Shown: piece by piece, positions 10,927 through 19,781 of the stretch
Position numbering within the stretch: position 1 is the stretch's first letter
Layout of the letters: each line of letters begins with the position of its first letter
DNA from: Favolaschia claudopus
Lineage: Eukaryota; Basidiomycota; Agaricomycetes; Agaricales; Mycenaceae
Direction of reading: 5' to 3'
Assembly (NCBI GenBank): GCA_037176885.1
Contig: JAWWNJ010000054.1
Coordinates: 1,178,001 to 1,242,000, forward strand
DNA length: 64,000 nt
The notes under the pieces: generated by a model
Database searches by the model: none
What the model saw: the letters and a program-made list of their open reading frames with translations, nothing else
What the model was told of the DNA's origin: nothing
Position numbers and translations under genes: made by a program

Positions 10927-11531
10927 TTGGCCTCAAATGCAGGGGGTGCGAAAGTCGGTCATCATGGGCAGGGACAAGCGTCGTTCGGCGTCGTGGAGTT
11001 TGCCGAGACCGTTTCGGTAGGGGATGCCTCTTCTGTCGTTACCGTCTGAAGCTCTCTTCAAAGGTGGATATCAATGCCAAACGGGACGAATTCCCTGGTT
11101 GCGGAGTATATATTACTTGAAACGAAAACGAAAACGACTATATATAGAATAGCCGATAGATGGCCGGCGGTGCCCGTCGGCAGCAGGTTCAGAAACGAAA
11201 ATGAAGCGGAACAATCAAAGGTCGGCTCCATGATGTCATCACGCCAAGAGTCACGGTCACAAAGCTCATGCAACTTAGCTACTGCCGACAGCCAACACAC
11301 ATTACCAGATAAATATATAATAATAAGATTTGTTTACTTCATGCAAGTAGTCCAGTCTTGTCACATTTCAGAGAAAACGGAGTGACCCTAGTCTAGGGTT
11401 AGAAAAGCGCAACTGTGTGTGTCTAACTCCCGATTTCTGGGAGAAAGGCATCGCTTTATGGCTTAAAGTTAGCAGTACATAGCTCACCCCTGACCTAGCA
11501 AACATCCATAACAAGAATTTCTTGGTGTTGA

Positions 11532-11911
11532 CAGCTATGTACAAAACACTGGAGCGCTCCGAAAAAAAGTTCACACAACGGTTTTGACAGCTCCTGCCTA
11601 ATTCGGCCAGCCCGCTCCACTCTCTCCAACGACACTCGCCCTTTCGTCACTGCTCCTGGAACGTCTCTCTCGCCTACCATGCCCTACAATACCTTCCGCT
11701 ACATCCCTCCTGCACACAAGCGGCTCATGATTACCATGGCCGCCAACGGGATGTCCAATCAAGAGCATAGGCTGCAACACGAGGTCGCCCCGCCCTGACG
11801 CGCCAGCCGTCGACGCAATGGATCCGGCAGTGCCTACCTCATATGGCAATTGACGTCATCGCATCAATGGGAACTTTTTTTCGGAGCGCTCCAGTGTTTT
11901 GTAGATAGCTG
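11532..11911. mobile_element. 380-bp MITE with ~40-bp inverted repeats, copy 2
   Basis: Same termini and interior as 6678-7034 but in opposite orientation and about 23 bp longer. The flanking dinucleotide is GA on both sides, so the apparent 2-bp target duplication is not TA. Confidence 0.85.
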
Positions 11912-12879
11912 GATTGAGATTTGGTCAAGGTTCAATGGTGCGGCAGACATTTGATGCGCTGATGGAATCGTACAGCCACCGGCTATGTCTCGGCCCGTAC
12001 CAAGAGCGCGAAATCCGTGGGAGAAAAAAATTATTTTGTGAATTTTGAGACTTTTGACCCGGGGGATCTCTAGTCTTCCTTCTTATAGTGATTTCTGCAC
12101 AGTTTCAATCCCACTGGGTAAAAAGTGAGTGCACATGTACAGTAACAATTTCCAAATTAGGTATCTGCCTTGTCACGAAGTTGTGACTGTGACATCAATT
12201 CAGTCCTTTCGGCTTCTTTGCCGTGTTGAAACTGGTCATTTTCGTTTCTGAATGCTGGCAATTGATGGAATTGATCGCCTGGCAGGCCGCCTGATCCATA
12301 TCAGCTAGCCGCGTTTTCGTTTTCGTTTTTCGTTCATACCGCTGGTTGCGCCTGAGTCCGACGCATTCACAACTTTGAGACCTGGATAAAAAGTACATTG
12401 GCCGCGCCGCTCGTTGTTCAAGCTTCATCATGCATGAATACCCGTATTGGATTCGTATATACAAATTTCGAATACCATAGTCTGTATACACTCGTACTAG
12501 TGCTTCGAAGCACCGCCGTCGTCTGAATGGCCTTGCGTACATCCGAGTCGGTGGTCGAAGAAGGGTCGGAGAGATGGGAAATGTTCAAGATGGGCCCGGA
12601 ATCCCCGGAAAGTTCGCAATTCGGGGATTGAACAGGATATTGAAAATACCAGGAAGACGAGCCAGCATTGATGGGGAAGCTTGCTTCAAGCTTTCCCATT
12701 CATCGGTATAAGGCTCCAGAATGCAGATGCTTACAAATGTCCGTCCAGATGCTTTGTAAGCACTGTTCCAGGAGTCCTGAGTCCGTGGCCTCGGACTTCG
12801 GGAACGGCCGTCACTGTCATTGTCATGTGACTTCGGACTGCGCGCCGAATGATCAGAGTGAAGCTAGTGAAGTCTAGTG
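11912..12879. other. No gene recognised; one hairpin
   Basis: A minus-strand open frame near 12,418-12,699 has no recognisable motif. A near-perfect palindrome GGGAAGCTTG/CAAGCTTTCCC lies at about 12,673-12,698. Nothing else is supportable. Confidence 0.35.
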
Positions 12880-13156
12880 TGATAGAATACAAGTAAGTAT
12901 TAACTCAGTCGTGGAGGAAACGACTCGTGTATTATATACCTGATAGAATACAAGTAAGTATTAACTACCAGGAGAATCAGTAAACTGTAGGGACTGTAAG
13001 TAAGGATTCACATACCTCAGTCGTGGAGGAAACGACTGAGGAATGTGACAGTGACACGATACTACATAAGGAGCGTGTGACGCGTAACTCTACGGATAGC
13101 GAGTTGGAATATTAAGGAATGTAAGGTAAGTAAACGGAATAATAAATACTTCAACA
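12880..13156 (-). repeat. 3' LTR of the copia element
   Basis: 277 bp. On the minus strand it begins TGTTGAAGTATT and ends TTGTATTCTATCA. It contains an internal duplication: the TGATAGAATACAAGTAAG block occurs twice and the hairpin CAGTCGTGGAGGAAACGACTG occurs twice (one copy lacks the last bases). Confidence 0.93.
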
Positions 13157-13166
13157 CTCCCCCTCA
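13157..13166 (-). promoter_or_regulatory. Polypurine tract of the copia element
   Basis: Read on the minus strand as TGAGGGGGAG directly before the 3' LTR, the normal plus-strand primer position. Confidence 0.8.
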
Positions 13167-13258
13167 ACGAGCATCCGGTCGGGGAGCCATGCCCAACATC
13201 TTGACGAGAGTCTTGTGGCGTGGTGCCGACAATGGTTTCGTGAATAAGTCGGCAACAT

Positions 13259-16200
13259 TCACTTCCGTAGGGACGTAAACATGCAGCGATGGAGGACTGC
13301 TTCACGGATCCACCAGATGGCAATGTGGACGTGCTTCGTTCGAGCGGTGACTTCATCAGTATTGACAATCATCCGGATGGTGGAAGTATTGTCGATAGAA
13401 AGGGAAGTCGGTCCGGAAGGTAGTAGGAAACCAAGTTCGAACAGAAGAGAGCGGAGCCACATGATTTCACGCCCGACATGTGTGCCAGCGTAGAGCTCGG
13501 CTTCGCCAGTCGAAAGAGCCGTGGAAGTTTGCTTCTTCGCTGACCAAGCGATTAAGCTGGGTCCGATGAAGACAGCATACCCAGATATGGATCGGGCGTG
13601 ATCCTTCGAGTTTGCGAAATCTGAATCGCTGAAAGCGTGAAGGGTAAGGTCTTCATTGCCGCCTAGAACCAGGACAGAGTCGCGTGTGGTTTTGAGATAT
13701 GCGAGGATCCGTTTAACGGCTTCCCAATGAGCTTCACCGGGGTTGGAGCTAAATTGCGATACGGCCTGGACTGCCTTCGTAATGTCTGGACGGCATTGAA
13801 CAGCGGTATGCATAAGCGAACCAACGGTGTGCTGGTAGGGAACGTTGGCCATGCGCTGGAGTTCTTCCGAAGTCTGAGGAGATTGAGACTTGGAAAGCGG
13901 AGCGGCCGACGTGTTGACTGGCGAGTATACGGGCCGTGCATCCTCCATGCGATACCGAGCCACAATCGAGTCAATATAGAAGCGATGAGACAAGGAGATG
14001 GTGCGGTTCGCACGATCACGCAGGATTTCGAGGCCAAGAATGGATTTTGACTCTCCCAAGTCCTTGATTCGGACATGCTCGGAAATCTGCTTCTTTAAAA
14101 GTTTGACCTCTGCACCAGAGGAGCAGAATAATCCAAGATCATCAACGTGGGCGCTGATGATGGAAATAGCCTTCTCCAGGCGACGAATAAAGACGCACGG
14201 ATCAGCAATGCACACCCGGAAACCAATCTTGACCAAAATGGAACGTAACTTTTGGTACCAGAGAAGTGCGGCTTGCTTTAACCCGTAAATTCCCCTATTC
14301 AGGAGACAGACATAGTCCTCCTTTCCACGAACACGATGGCCCTGAGGCTGTCGCATGTAGATAGGTGGCTCGTCTGGATCCGTCTCGCTGTTGAGAAAGG
14401 CGGAGTCGACGTCCACAACGTGGAATTCCCAGTCCAGCTTTGCAGCTAGGGTTAGGAGGTAACGAAGCGACTCTGACTTCACAACAGGAGCAAAAGACAT
14501 CGAAAAATCGATACCTGGGCGCTGGGGTGTACCCTGAGCACATAGACGAGCTTTGTACCGAGTGATGGCACCAGTACTGTCGTGCTTCAAGGCATAGACC
14601 CAGAGCAAACCAAGCGGAGTCACACCGGGAGGTGGTGGGACAAGTTCCCATGTACCCATCCTCGCAATGCTATCAAGCTCGACTTCCATCGCGCTCTCCC
14701 ACTCGGAACGATCGGGCGATTCCATCGCTTCCTTGTAGTTGCGAGGAACTTCGCCGGGACCAATGATATGAGCGTACTCAAATTCGTCCCAGGATTCCGC
14801 GAAAGCAGAATCTTCCGGCGCACGGTCAGGGTCCTCTGGAGCTGGCGCTGCTGCTAACCCTGAATTAAGGTTTGCGGTGGCGGCCTTGAGCTCAGCGGCT
14901 TCCCGGATTCGGGTAGATGGGTCGCGCGGAGGTGGTAGAGGACGAGGTTGACGAGGTGCCCGGGGTTTAGGTTGTGACACAACATCCGCAGGTCCAGCCG
15001 GAGCAGGAGGGGATGGTGCACGAGGAGGTACCGGATTGGCAGTAGGAGGCGTAGAAGTGGAAGAAGGAGGGCTGTAATCATCATCATCAGCTTCGCTTGA
15101 AGACGATTTGAGAGAAGAATATTTGTATGAGTGTATCTCCCCCTCAGCCCGAAATTCCCCACAATTTGAGTTGTCGTCGAATTTGATATGAGGCGACGAC
15201 CCGAAGGTACGCTTTGAGGGGCGATAAACCTTCCAAGCCTTGCGATCATCCGGATACCCAACAAAAAAAACTGATTCGCCGCGATGGTCGAACTTTTTAC
15301 GATTAGGATTGTCGTTATAGAGGTAAGCCCTGCAACCGAAACGGTGAAAAGACCTGTACTTCGGCTGTTTGCGGTTTGGGAAGCGGATGGAGAAAGGGGT
15401 ACGAAGGTCGAGAGCGCTGTGTGGGTTACGGTTTTTGACATAGACCATGTAATTGCTGGCCTCAGCCCACATGCTAAGCGGCAGGTCGGCGTCGATGAGG
15501 ACGGTGCGAACGCGGTCAAAAATAGACCTAAACTGACGTTCGGCAACACCGTTCTGTTCAGGAGTACGTGGAGCGCTGGTTTTGAGCTGAATACCACGTG
15601 CCTCCAAGAACCGCTTCAGGTCTTCGTTGATAAATTCACCCCCATTATCGACGTGCCAGACCTTAAGCTTGCGACCTGTCTCACGCTCAACCATCTCCAA
15701 CCACTCCTTGAATGCAGCTACTGCATCACTCTTGTGACGCAGGTAAAACATCCAAATCCAGCGAGAGCAGTCATCGGTGAAAGCGAGGGCATATTTTGAT
15801 CCGTTCAGAGTACGGACTGGAGCAGTCCAAAGATCTGAATGAACGTGATCGAGAATATGTTCGGCATTTTCCTCTTCCGAAGGAGGAAAAGAGGCACGAG
15901 TCATCTTGCCCTCCATGCAAGATTGACATACCGGCGGCTCAGCATTGAGTTCCGCCGTAGATAGTTTCACACCTGAAATGTGACCCTTCCGAACGAGAGC
16001 GCGCAGCGCAGGGTAGCCTAGATGCCCTAGACGCTGATGCAGCTCCTCAAGCTTTGAGGTCGGAGGTCGAGACGAGGTGGAAAAAGAATTCTCCGTCGAC
16101 GAGGAGGAATCGAGGTGATAGAGGCGATCGCTGCCGAGAGAGGCGGTCAGAATAACCTTCTCGGACGAAATGAGGTTGCGGATGAGCTTGCCACTGTCAC

Positions 16201-17542
16201 CCTTCTCAAAGGTAACACAGCGTCCACCGCCAAAGACGGTGTAACAGTCCGCCTGATCAAGCCGCGACACTGCTTTAAGCGTCGGCTGAGAGTCAGGGAC
16301 ATAACAGGTATCTTTCAACCCGAGTCGGACGTTACCACCCTTAGGATGGGACGCTAGTAGCTGTGCTTCACCGCGACCCTCGATTTTCCTCGAACCGTTG
16401 CCGAACACGCTGATATTTCTGGATACGGCTTGGGCGTAAGAAACGAAGTCGCGTCGAACGGAGTGAATGTGTGTCGATGTACCGGAATCGATGATGGTAG
16501 ACGTACCCGCTGTACGTGCACTGTACGCGGAGTTGTTGGTCTGGGAGGATGACGTCGGAGGTGTAGCCGGAATGCTCTCATCACGCAGGGAGTAAGAGGA
16601 GAAGTCGGCCACAGAGGCCATTAAGCATTTCTCGAAGCGTACATTATTGGATTTTTTGTCTCCCCCTCCATCCGTATTGTGGGCCTTCTCCTTGCCCTTA
16701 CCCCTCTCCCCCTTCTTTTTATGCTGCTGCTGCTTCGGGCCCTGACCGGCCTTACCGCCACCCGGTTGCCAGCAGTCGTCCGCGATATGACCTTCATGCT
16801 TGCAGTTACGACAGAATTTCGTACCGCGAGCTATGGCAGCGTGCTCCAACGCTGCGAGGGCAGACTCCTGCGACTGACCCTCGGTCTTCGGGGACTTTCT
16901 GCGGCGACGGGAATCGAGGACACCCTGGATCGTAGAGACGAGAGTAGTCGTGTTGTCAATCTTGGCGCTCTGGACAAGGGAATAGTAGGATTTGGGGTCG
17001 TCTGGATCGGAGGGAAGAGTGGAGAGGAAGATGGCGCTAACGATAGAACCGGGGATACTGAATCCGGCCTTCGTAAGATGAGTCTGCGCTTTCTGGAAGT
17101 CCTTCACATGCTGATCGAGTGCGAGCGTGTCATCGTCAAGGAGGGGACGAGTGAGCTGACGGAACCAGAGCATAATACCCCCAGTCCCAGTCTGCCCAAA
17201 CTCGGTCTCGAGAGCGGTCCAAGCTTGGTGGACAGTGTCATAGTCTGAGACTTTGACGACGAGCTCGCTGTCGACAGAAGACAGCAAATATGAGAGTGCG
17301 GACCTGTTCTTCGTCTTCCAAATCCTGTGCTCCTCCGCAGACGCCTTGTCCCCCGGCTTAGATACCGTGGAAACAATATCCCAGATTTCGATTGTCTCGT
17401 ACGCTGACTTCATCCGTTTGGACCACGGGAAGTACCCGGTTTCGTCCTTGAGGCGGTCCTCCCCGCGCGGAAAGAAAGTCCCAGCGCCGTGGGGTAAATC
17501 CCAGGAAGAAGCCGTCGAATTTTTGGTGTCCGGATCGGGCAT
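13259..17542 (-). CDS. Ty1/copia Gag-Pol polyprotein
   Basis: 1427 residues in one frame from the Met at 17,542. Order: gag-like N-terminus (to about 235), CCHC knuckle CRNCKHEGHIADDC (about 244-257), aspartic protease IIDSGTSTH (about 350), GAG-pre and HHCC motif ending CQSCMEGK (about 505-555), integrase core with D in HVHSDLW, D in VDNGGEF and E in PEQNGVAE, reverse transcriptase with DVDSAFLN and HVDD (usual YVDD), then RNase H with FSDSDFANSKD and STGEAELYAG. The copia order (integrase before reverse transcriptase) is clear. The frame stops after WIREAVLHRC; the expected ending VPTEVNVADLFTKPL lies just downstream in another frame, ending near 13,165. A 1-nt shift around 13,283-13,300 has therefore cut off about 38 residues of RNase H. 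Confidence 0.95.
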   Translation of the reverse strand: MPDPDTKNSTASSWDLPHGAGTFFPRGEDRLKDETGYFPWSKRMKSAYETIEIWDIVSTVSKPGDKASAEEHRIWKTKNRSALSYLLSSVDSELVVKVSDYDTVHQAWTALETEFGQTGTGGIMLWFRQLTRPLLDDDTLALDQHVKDFQKAQTHLTKAGFSIPGSIVSAIFLSTLPSDPDDPKSYYSLVQSAKIDNTTTLVSTIQGVLDSRRRRKSPKTEGQSQESALAALEHAAIARGTKFCRNCKHEGHIADDCWQPGGGKAGQGPKQQQHKKKGERGKGKEKAHNTDGGGDKKSNNVRFEKCLMASVADFSSYSLRDESIPATPPTSSSQTNNSAYSARTAGTSTIIDSGTSTHIHSVRRDFVSYAQAVSRNISVFGNGSRKIEGRGEAQLLASHPKGGNVRLGLKDTCYVPDSQPTLKAVSRLDQADCYTVFGGGRCVTFEKGDSGKLIRNLISSEKVILTASLGSDRLYHLDSSSSTENSFSTSSRPPTSKLEELHQRLGHLGYPALRALVRKGHISGVKLSTAELNAEPPVCQSCMEGKMTRASFPPSEEENAEHILDHVHSDLWTAPVRTLNGSKYALAFTDDCSRWIWMFYLRHKSDAVAAFKEWLEMVERETGRKLKVWHVDNGGEFINEDLKRFLEARGIQLKTSAPRTPEQNGVAERQFRSIFDRVRTVLIDADLPLSMWAEASNYMVYVKNRNPHSALDLRTPFSIRFPNRKQPKYRSFHRFGCRAYLYNDNPNRKKFDHRGESVFFVGYPDDRKAWKVYRPSKRTFGSSPHIKFDDNSNCGEFRAEGEIHSYKYSSLKSSSSEADDDDYSPPSSTSTPPTANPVPPRAPSPPAPAGPADVVSQPKPRAPRQPRPLPPPRDPSTRIREAAELKAATANLNSGLAAAPAPEDPDRAPEDSAFAESWDEFEYAHIIGPGEVPRNYKEAMESPDRSEWESAMEVELDSIARMGTWELVPPPPGVTPLGLLWVYALKHDSTGAITRYKARLCAQGTPQRPGIDFSMSFAPVVKSESLRYLLTLAAKLDWEFHVVDVDSAFLNSETDPDEPPIYMRQPQGHRVRGKEDYVCLLNRGIYGLKQAALLWYQKLRSILVKIGFRVCIADPCVFIRRLEKAISIISAHVDDLGLFCSSGAEVKLLKKQISEHVRIKDLGESKSILGLEILRDRANRTISLSHRFYIDSIVARYRMEDARPVYSPVNTSAAPLSKSQSPQTSEELQRMANVPYQHTVGSLMHTAVQCRPDITKAVQAVSQFSSNPGEAHWEAVKRILAYLKTTRDSVLVLGGNEDLTLHAFSDSDFANSKDHARSISGYAVFIGPSLIAWSAKKQTSTALSTGEAELYAGTHVGREIMWLRSLLFELGFLLPSGPTSLSIDNTSTIRMIVNTDEVTARTKHVHIAIWWIREAVLHRCMFTSLRK

Positions 17543-17710
17543 GACGTGTCAGCGAGAAGTTGACAAGTTTGACGTAGAATGTGGCGGGAAGCAGGGTAGT
17601 TGTGGGGAATGAGATAAACTATGTATTGTAGTGCCGGTGCCCGGCTTAGAGTCGTCGAGTTTTCGACAAGTAGCGGTCCGGTACTGGCTGAGATTAAGCA
17701 GAGGCTCGGT
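17543..17710 (-). other. Untranslated leader of the copia element
   Basis: Between primer site and polyprotein start. It contains the block AAACTATGTATTGTAGTGCC continuing into GGTGCCCGGCTTA (about 17,613-17,646), which recurs with one change in the inverted duplication at 41.92 kb and 42.7 kb. Confidence 0.7.
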
Positions 17711-17721
17711 GGCCCATAACC
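17711..17721 (-). promoter_or_regulatory. Primer binding site (half initiator tRNA-Met)
   Basis: Minus-strand GGTTATGGGCC directly follows the 5' LTR. Copia-type elements prime from the anticodon arm of a cleaved initiator tRNA-Met, and this string contains the complement of the CAT anticodon. The same 11 bases follow the 5' LTR in both short LTR elements of the window. Confidence 0.8.
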
Positions 17722-18127
17722 TGATAGAATACAAGTAAGTATTAACTCAGTCGTGGAGGAAACGACTCGTGTATTATATACCTGATAGAATACAAGTAAG
17801 TATTAACTACCAGGAGAATCAGTAAACTGTAGGGACTGTAAGTAAGGATTCACATACCTCAGTCGTGGAGGAAACGACTGAGGAATGTGACGGTGACACG
17901 ATACTACATACAGTGGCGGCGGGATCTGATGCCACCTCCCAAAAAATGATGTGACCCCAATCGACTCCATTTGCATCAAAAGTTCCAGAAATGGGCTGTT
18001 CTATTTTTAGGGGTGGCATCAGATGACGCCGCCACTGTAAGGAGCGTGTGACGCGTAACTCTACGGATAGCGAGTTGGAATATTAAGGAATGTAAGGTAA
18101 GTAAACGGAATAATAAATACTTCAACA
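17722..18127 (-). repeat. 5' LTR of the copia element, with a MITE inside
   Basis: 406 bp, equal to the 277-bp 3' LTR plus 129 bp (127-bp MITE and duplicated TA). The rest matches the 3' LTR almost exactly. The insertion may affect transcription of the element, since this LTR holds its promoter. Confidence 0.93.
17911..18037. mobile_element. 127-bp MITE inserted in the copia 5' LTR
   Basis: Inverted termini CAGTGGCGGCG...CGCCGCCACTG with a subterminal GATGCCACC/GGTGGCATC. TA flanks both sides (17,909-17,910 and 18,038-18,039). The 3' LTR shows the empty site (CTACATAAGGAG), proving the borders. It is a Tc1/mariner-like non-autonomous element younger than the copia insertion. Confidence 0.96.
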
Positions 18128-18364
18128 TAGTGGAGTCCGTCAGTGGCTCAGCGCTCATCCACCGCGCGCGAAGGAGCCGAGCAGCGAGCATTGGATGGCG
18201 AAATCAGTCAAGATCATGCTATATGAACGTCGGGACTCCGACGTCGATTCACATGACGCTTGGAAAGCATTGTAAAACAATACAGCCTACCTCTATCATG
18301 AGCAGCAGCAAGGACGCGGTTGTCAAAGAAATTCGTTCGGGGCAGAGGCGGGTAGGCAACTGTA
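18128..18364. other. tRNA-like/SINE-like fragment
   Basis: AGTGGCTCAGCGCTC near 18,142-18,156 resembles an A box, and CGTCGATTCAC near 18,241-18,251 a B box. The block CGTCGGGACTCCG recurs at about 20,606. No cloverleaf is convincing; most likely a decayed tRNA-derived repeat. Confidence 0.35.
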
Positions 18365-19781
18365 TAGTGTTGCCGCGGCTCGGCTTCGGCTAGCTCGGCT
18401 CGGCTTTTGATGGCTCCAGAGCCATCACCGCAAAAGCCGAGCCGAGCTATTTATAACTGGCTGGCTCGAGCGGCTTGCGGCTGAGCCGCGGCTAGCCAAC
18501 GGCTCAGAGGGGTTTTTCCAAAGCTGCATTTTGGACATCGTAGATGCACCCCATTACATAGCAATAACATCTAAACACTCTTCCTAACATTTTCTGAACA
18601 CTCGTCAGCTATTTGACTGTCTGGACAACACCGCGGGCAACGTGGCTCGTTGAATGATTATTAAAATTAAATTTATTTTTAAATTTTTCCCAGCGATGAC
18701 AAAATCACTACTGAGACGGCCCAAGACGAGAGGTATTCAGTCGAATGGTAAGAGAGGGGTGTAAGAGTAAATGTCGGAAAAATTGAAAAAGCCTGGTAAG
18801 GCCTTGGAGCACCTAACGGCCTTATAAGGCCTAATAAGGTTCGAGGGGTGACCTTATAAGGCGTGATAAGGTCTGGTTAGGTCTTCCCAGGCTGACTTCC
18901 CGGAGGTTACAAAACTGAGTTGGGGTTGTTAGAGACATGGTAGGTGTGGTTTTATTGCATCTTTTTCGGCGGAAAATTCAGAGTTGTATTGTTTTTGATA
19001 ATTTGTGCTGTGATTGTATGCCAAGTCTAAGATGGCTGATTTGAATTTCAAAAAGTATGTAGGGGAGCATATACTCATGTGTAGTAAATCACCAGTCAAT
19101 GTACGAGCAATATCTTGAGTTATTGTGTTATGGGGAAATTGTACAGGTACCCGAGAGCTACGCCATATATGGAACAAAATTTCTCTATCTGTAAAGCTCT
19201 CTTAGCATAGCAGTATTGTACATTGCCATTGTTTTATTCGCACTGCAGAGGTCGAGCGTTCGATTCTCGCAAGCACCAGTAATTAATTGTTAGAGTCAGT
19301 ATTGTAGTACAATAGAAATAAATAGTGTAGTATTAGAAAGCAAGGTGCAAACAGACACCTTACAAAGAAGGGAAAGTGGTAATACTTTTGCTTAACCCCG
19401 CCGAACATGCCTTGTAAGGCCTTACAAGCCTCATTAGGTCCTATAAGGTCCATTATGTGTTATAAGGCCCTATATGTAGTATTTGGTACGTATTTAAACC
19501 TTGTAACCCTCCTTTTCCCCAACGGCCTTATTAGACCTTACAAGGCCTGCTCAGGCCCAACAACCCTTTTTTGATTTTTCCGACATGTGCTCTGAAGGTC
19601 ATTTGAAGCTCTGGCGCAATGGGCAGCGCGGAAATTAGAAAATTGTTCTGAGCTGGGCTCAAGCCGGCTTGAGCTTGAGCCGAGCCACGTGGAGCCACCT
19701 TGGTAACGGCTGGCTCAGCTCGGCTTCAAATAGCTCGGCTCTATCGGCTCAGCCGAGCTGAGCCGAGCCGCGGCAACACTA
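18365..19781. mobile_element. 1.4-kb palindromic element, hAT-like ends
   Basis: The termini TAGTGTTGCCGCGGCTCGGC and the inverted GCCGAGCCGCGGCAACACTA are nearly perfect for over 20 bp. Subterminal regions are packed with short GGCTCGG/CCGAGCC inverted motifs. TAG..CTA ends suggest the hAT superfamily, but I could not match an 8-bp target duplication. No transposase frame inside; a second element is nested within it. Confidence 0.7.
18771..19586. mobile_element. 816-bp inner element with AAGGCC-rich ends
   Basis: Termini ATGTCGGAAAAAT and, inverted, ATTTTTCCGACAT. Subterminal blocks on both sides are made of degenerate CTTATAAGGCC / AAGGCCTTA repeats. The middle holds a B-box-like CGTTCGATTCTC at about 19,256. 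Non-coding. It lies inside the TAGTGTTGCC element; borders are less certain than for the TA-flanked MITEs. Confidence 0.55.

Larger units (their letters stand above)
7380..11049 (+). pseudogene. DUF6534-like seven-helix membrane protein gene, disrupted by two insertions
   Basis: The Met at 7380 begins MSTTALDSTYGAWFISLLLE, matching the start of basidiomycete DUF6534 proteins (short N-terminus, then a first helix and LQTW). Downstream come FLETVQVIFFS..SYSRFVRNFGEIQ, then after the insertion LAITTLQSAASLACDMLITT, YDAINRGVLTALSFG, LAVPDTFWFFLGP and YMNSMMATLNRRQHFRE. Introns of 45-60 bp fit between the later blocks (for example 10,224-10,271). A 1.66-kb LTR element (8148-9804) with target ATTGT splits a helix. 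A MITE (10,723-10,926) sits before the last segment, which ends FAETVSVGDASSVVTV at a stop near 11,049. Early joins need frame changes (around 7560-7900), so decay has begun. Function of the family is unknown; plasma-membrane receptor-like topology is assumed. Confidence 0.78.
12880..18127 (-). mobile_element. Full-length Ty1/copia retrotransposon
   Basis: Minus-strand element with LTRs at 17,722-18,127 (5') and 12,880-13,156 (3'). Target duplication TAGTG lies immediately outside at 12,875-12,879 and 18,128-18,132. It has a half-tRNA-Met primer site next to the 5' LTR, a purine tract next to the 3' LTR, and one long polyprotein frame. The two LTRs differ at one base that I could see (GACAGTG versus GACGGTG) apart from a 129-bp insertion, so it is young. 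A C-terminal frameshift (see polyprotein) may limit activity. Confidence 0.95.

Noticed and set aside
10563..11120. 185-residue ORF reading from the DUF6534-like last exon through the MITE
   Set aside because: The MITE happens to lack stops in this frame; the natural C-terminus (FAETVSVGD...) lies in another frame after the MITE.
12880..18127. Two separate elements instead of one copia
   Set aside because: LTR identity, matching TAG TG duplication, primer site and purine tract all agree with a single element.
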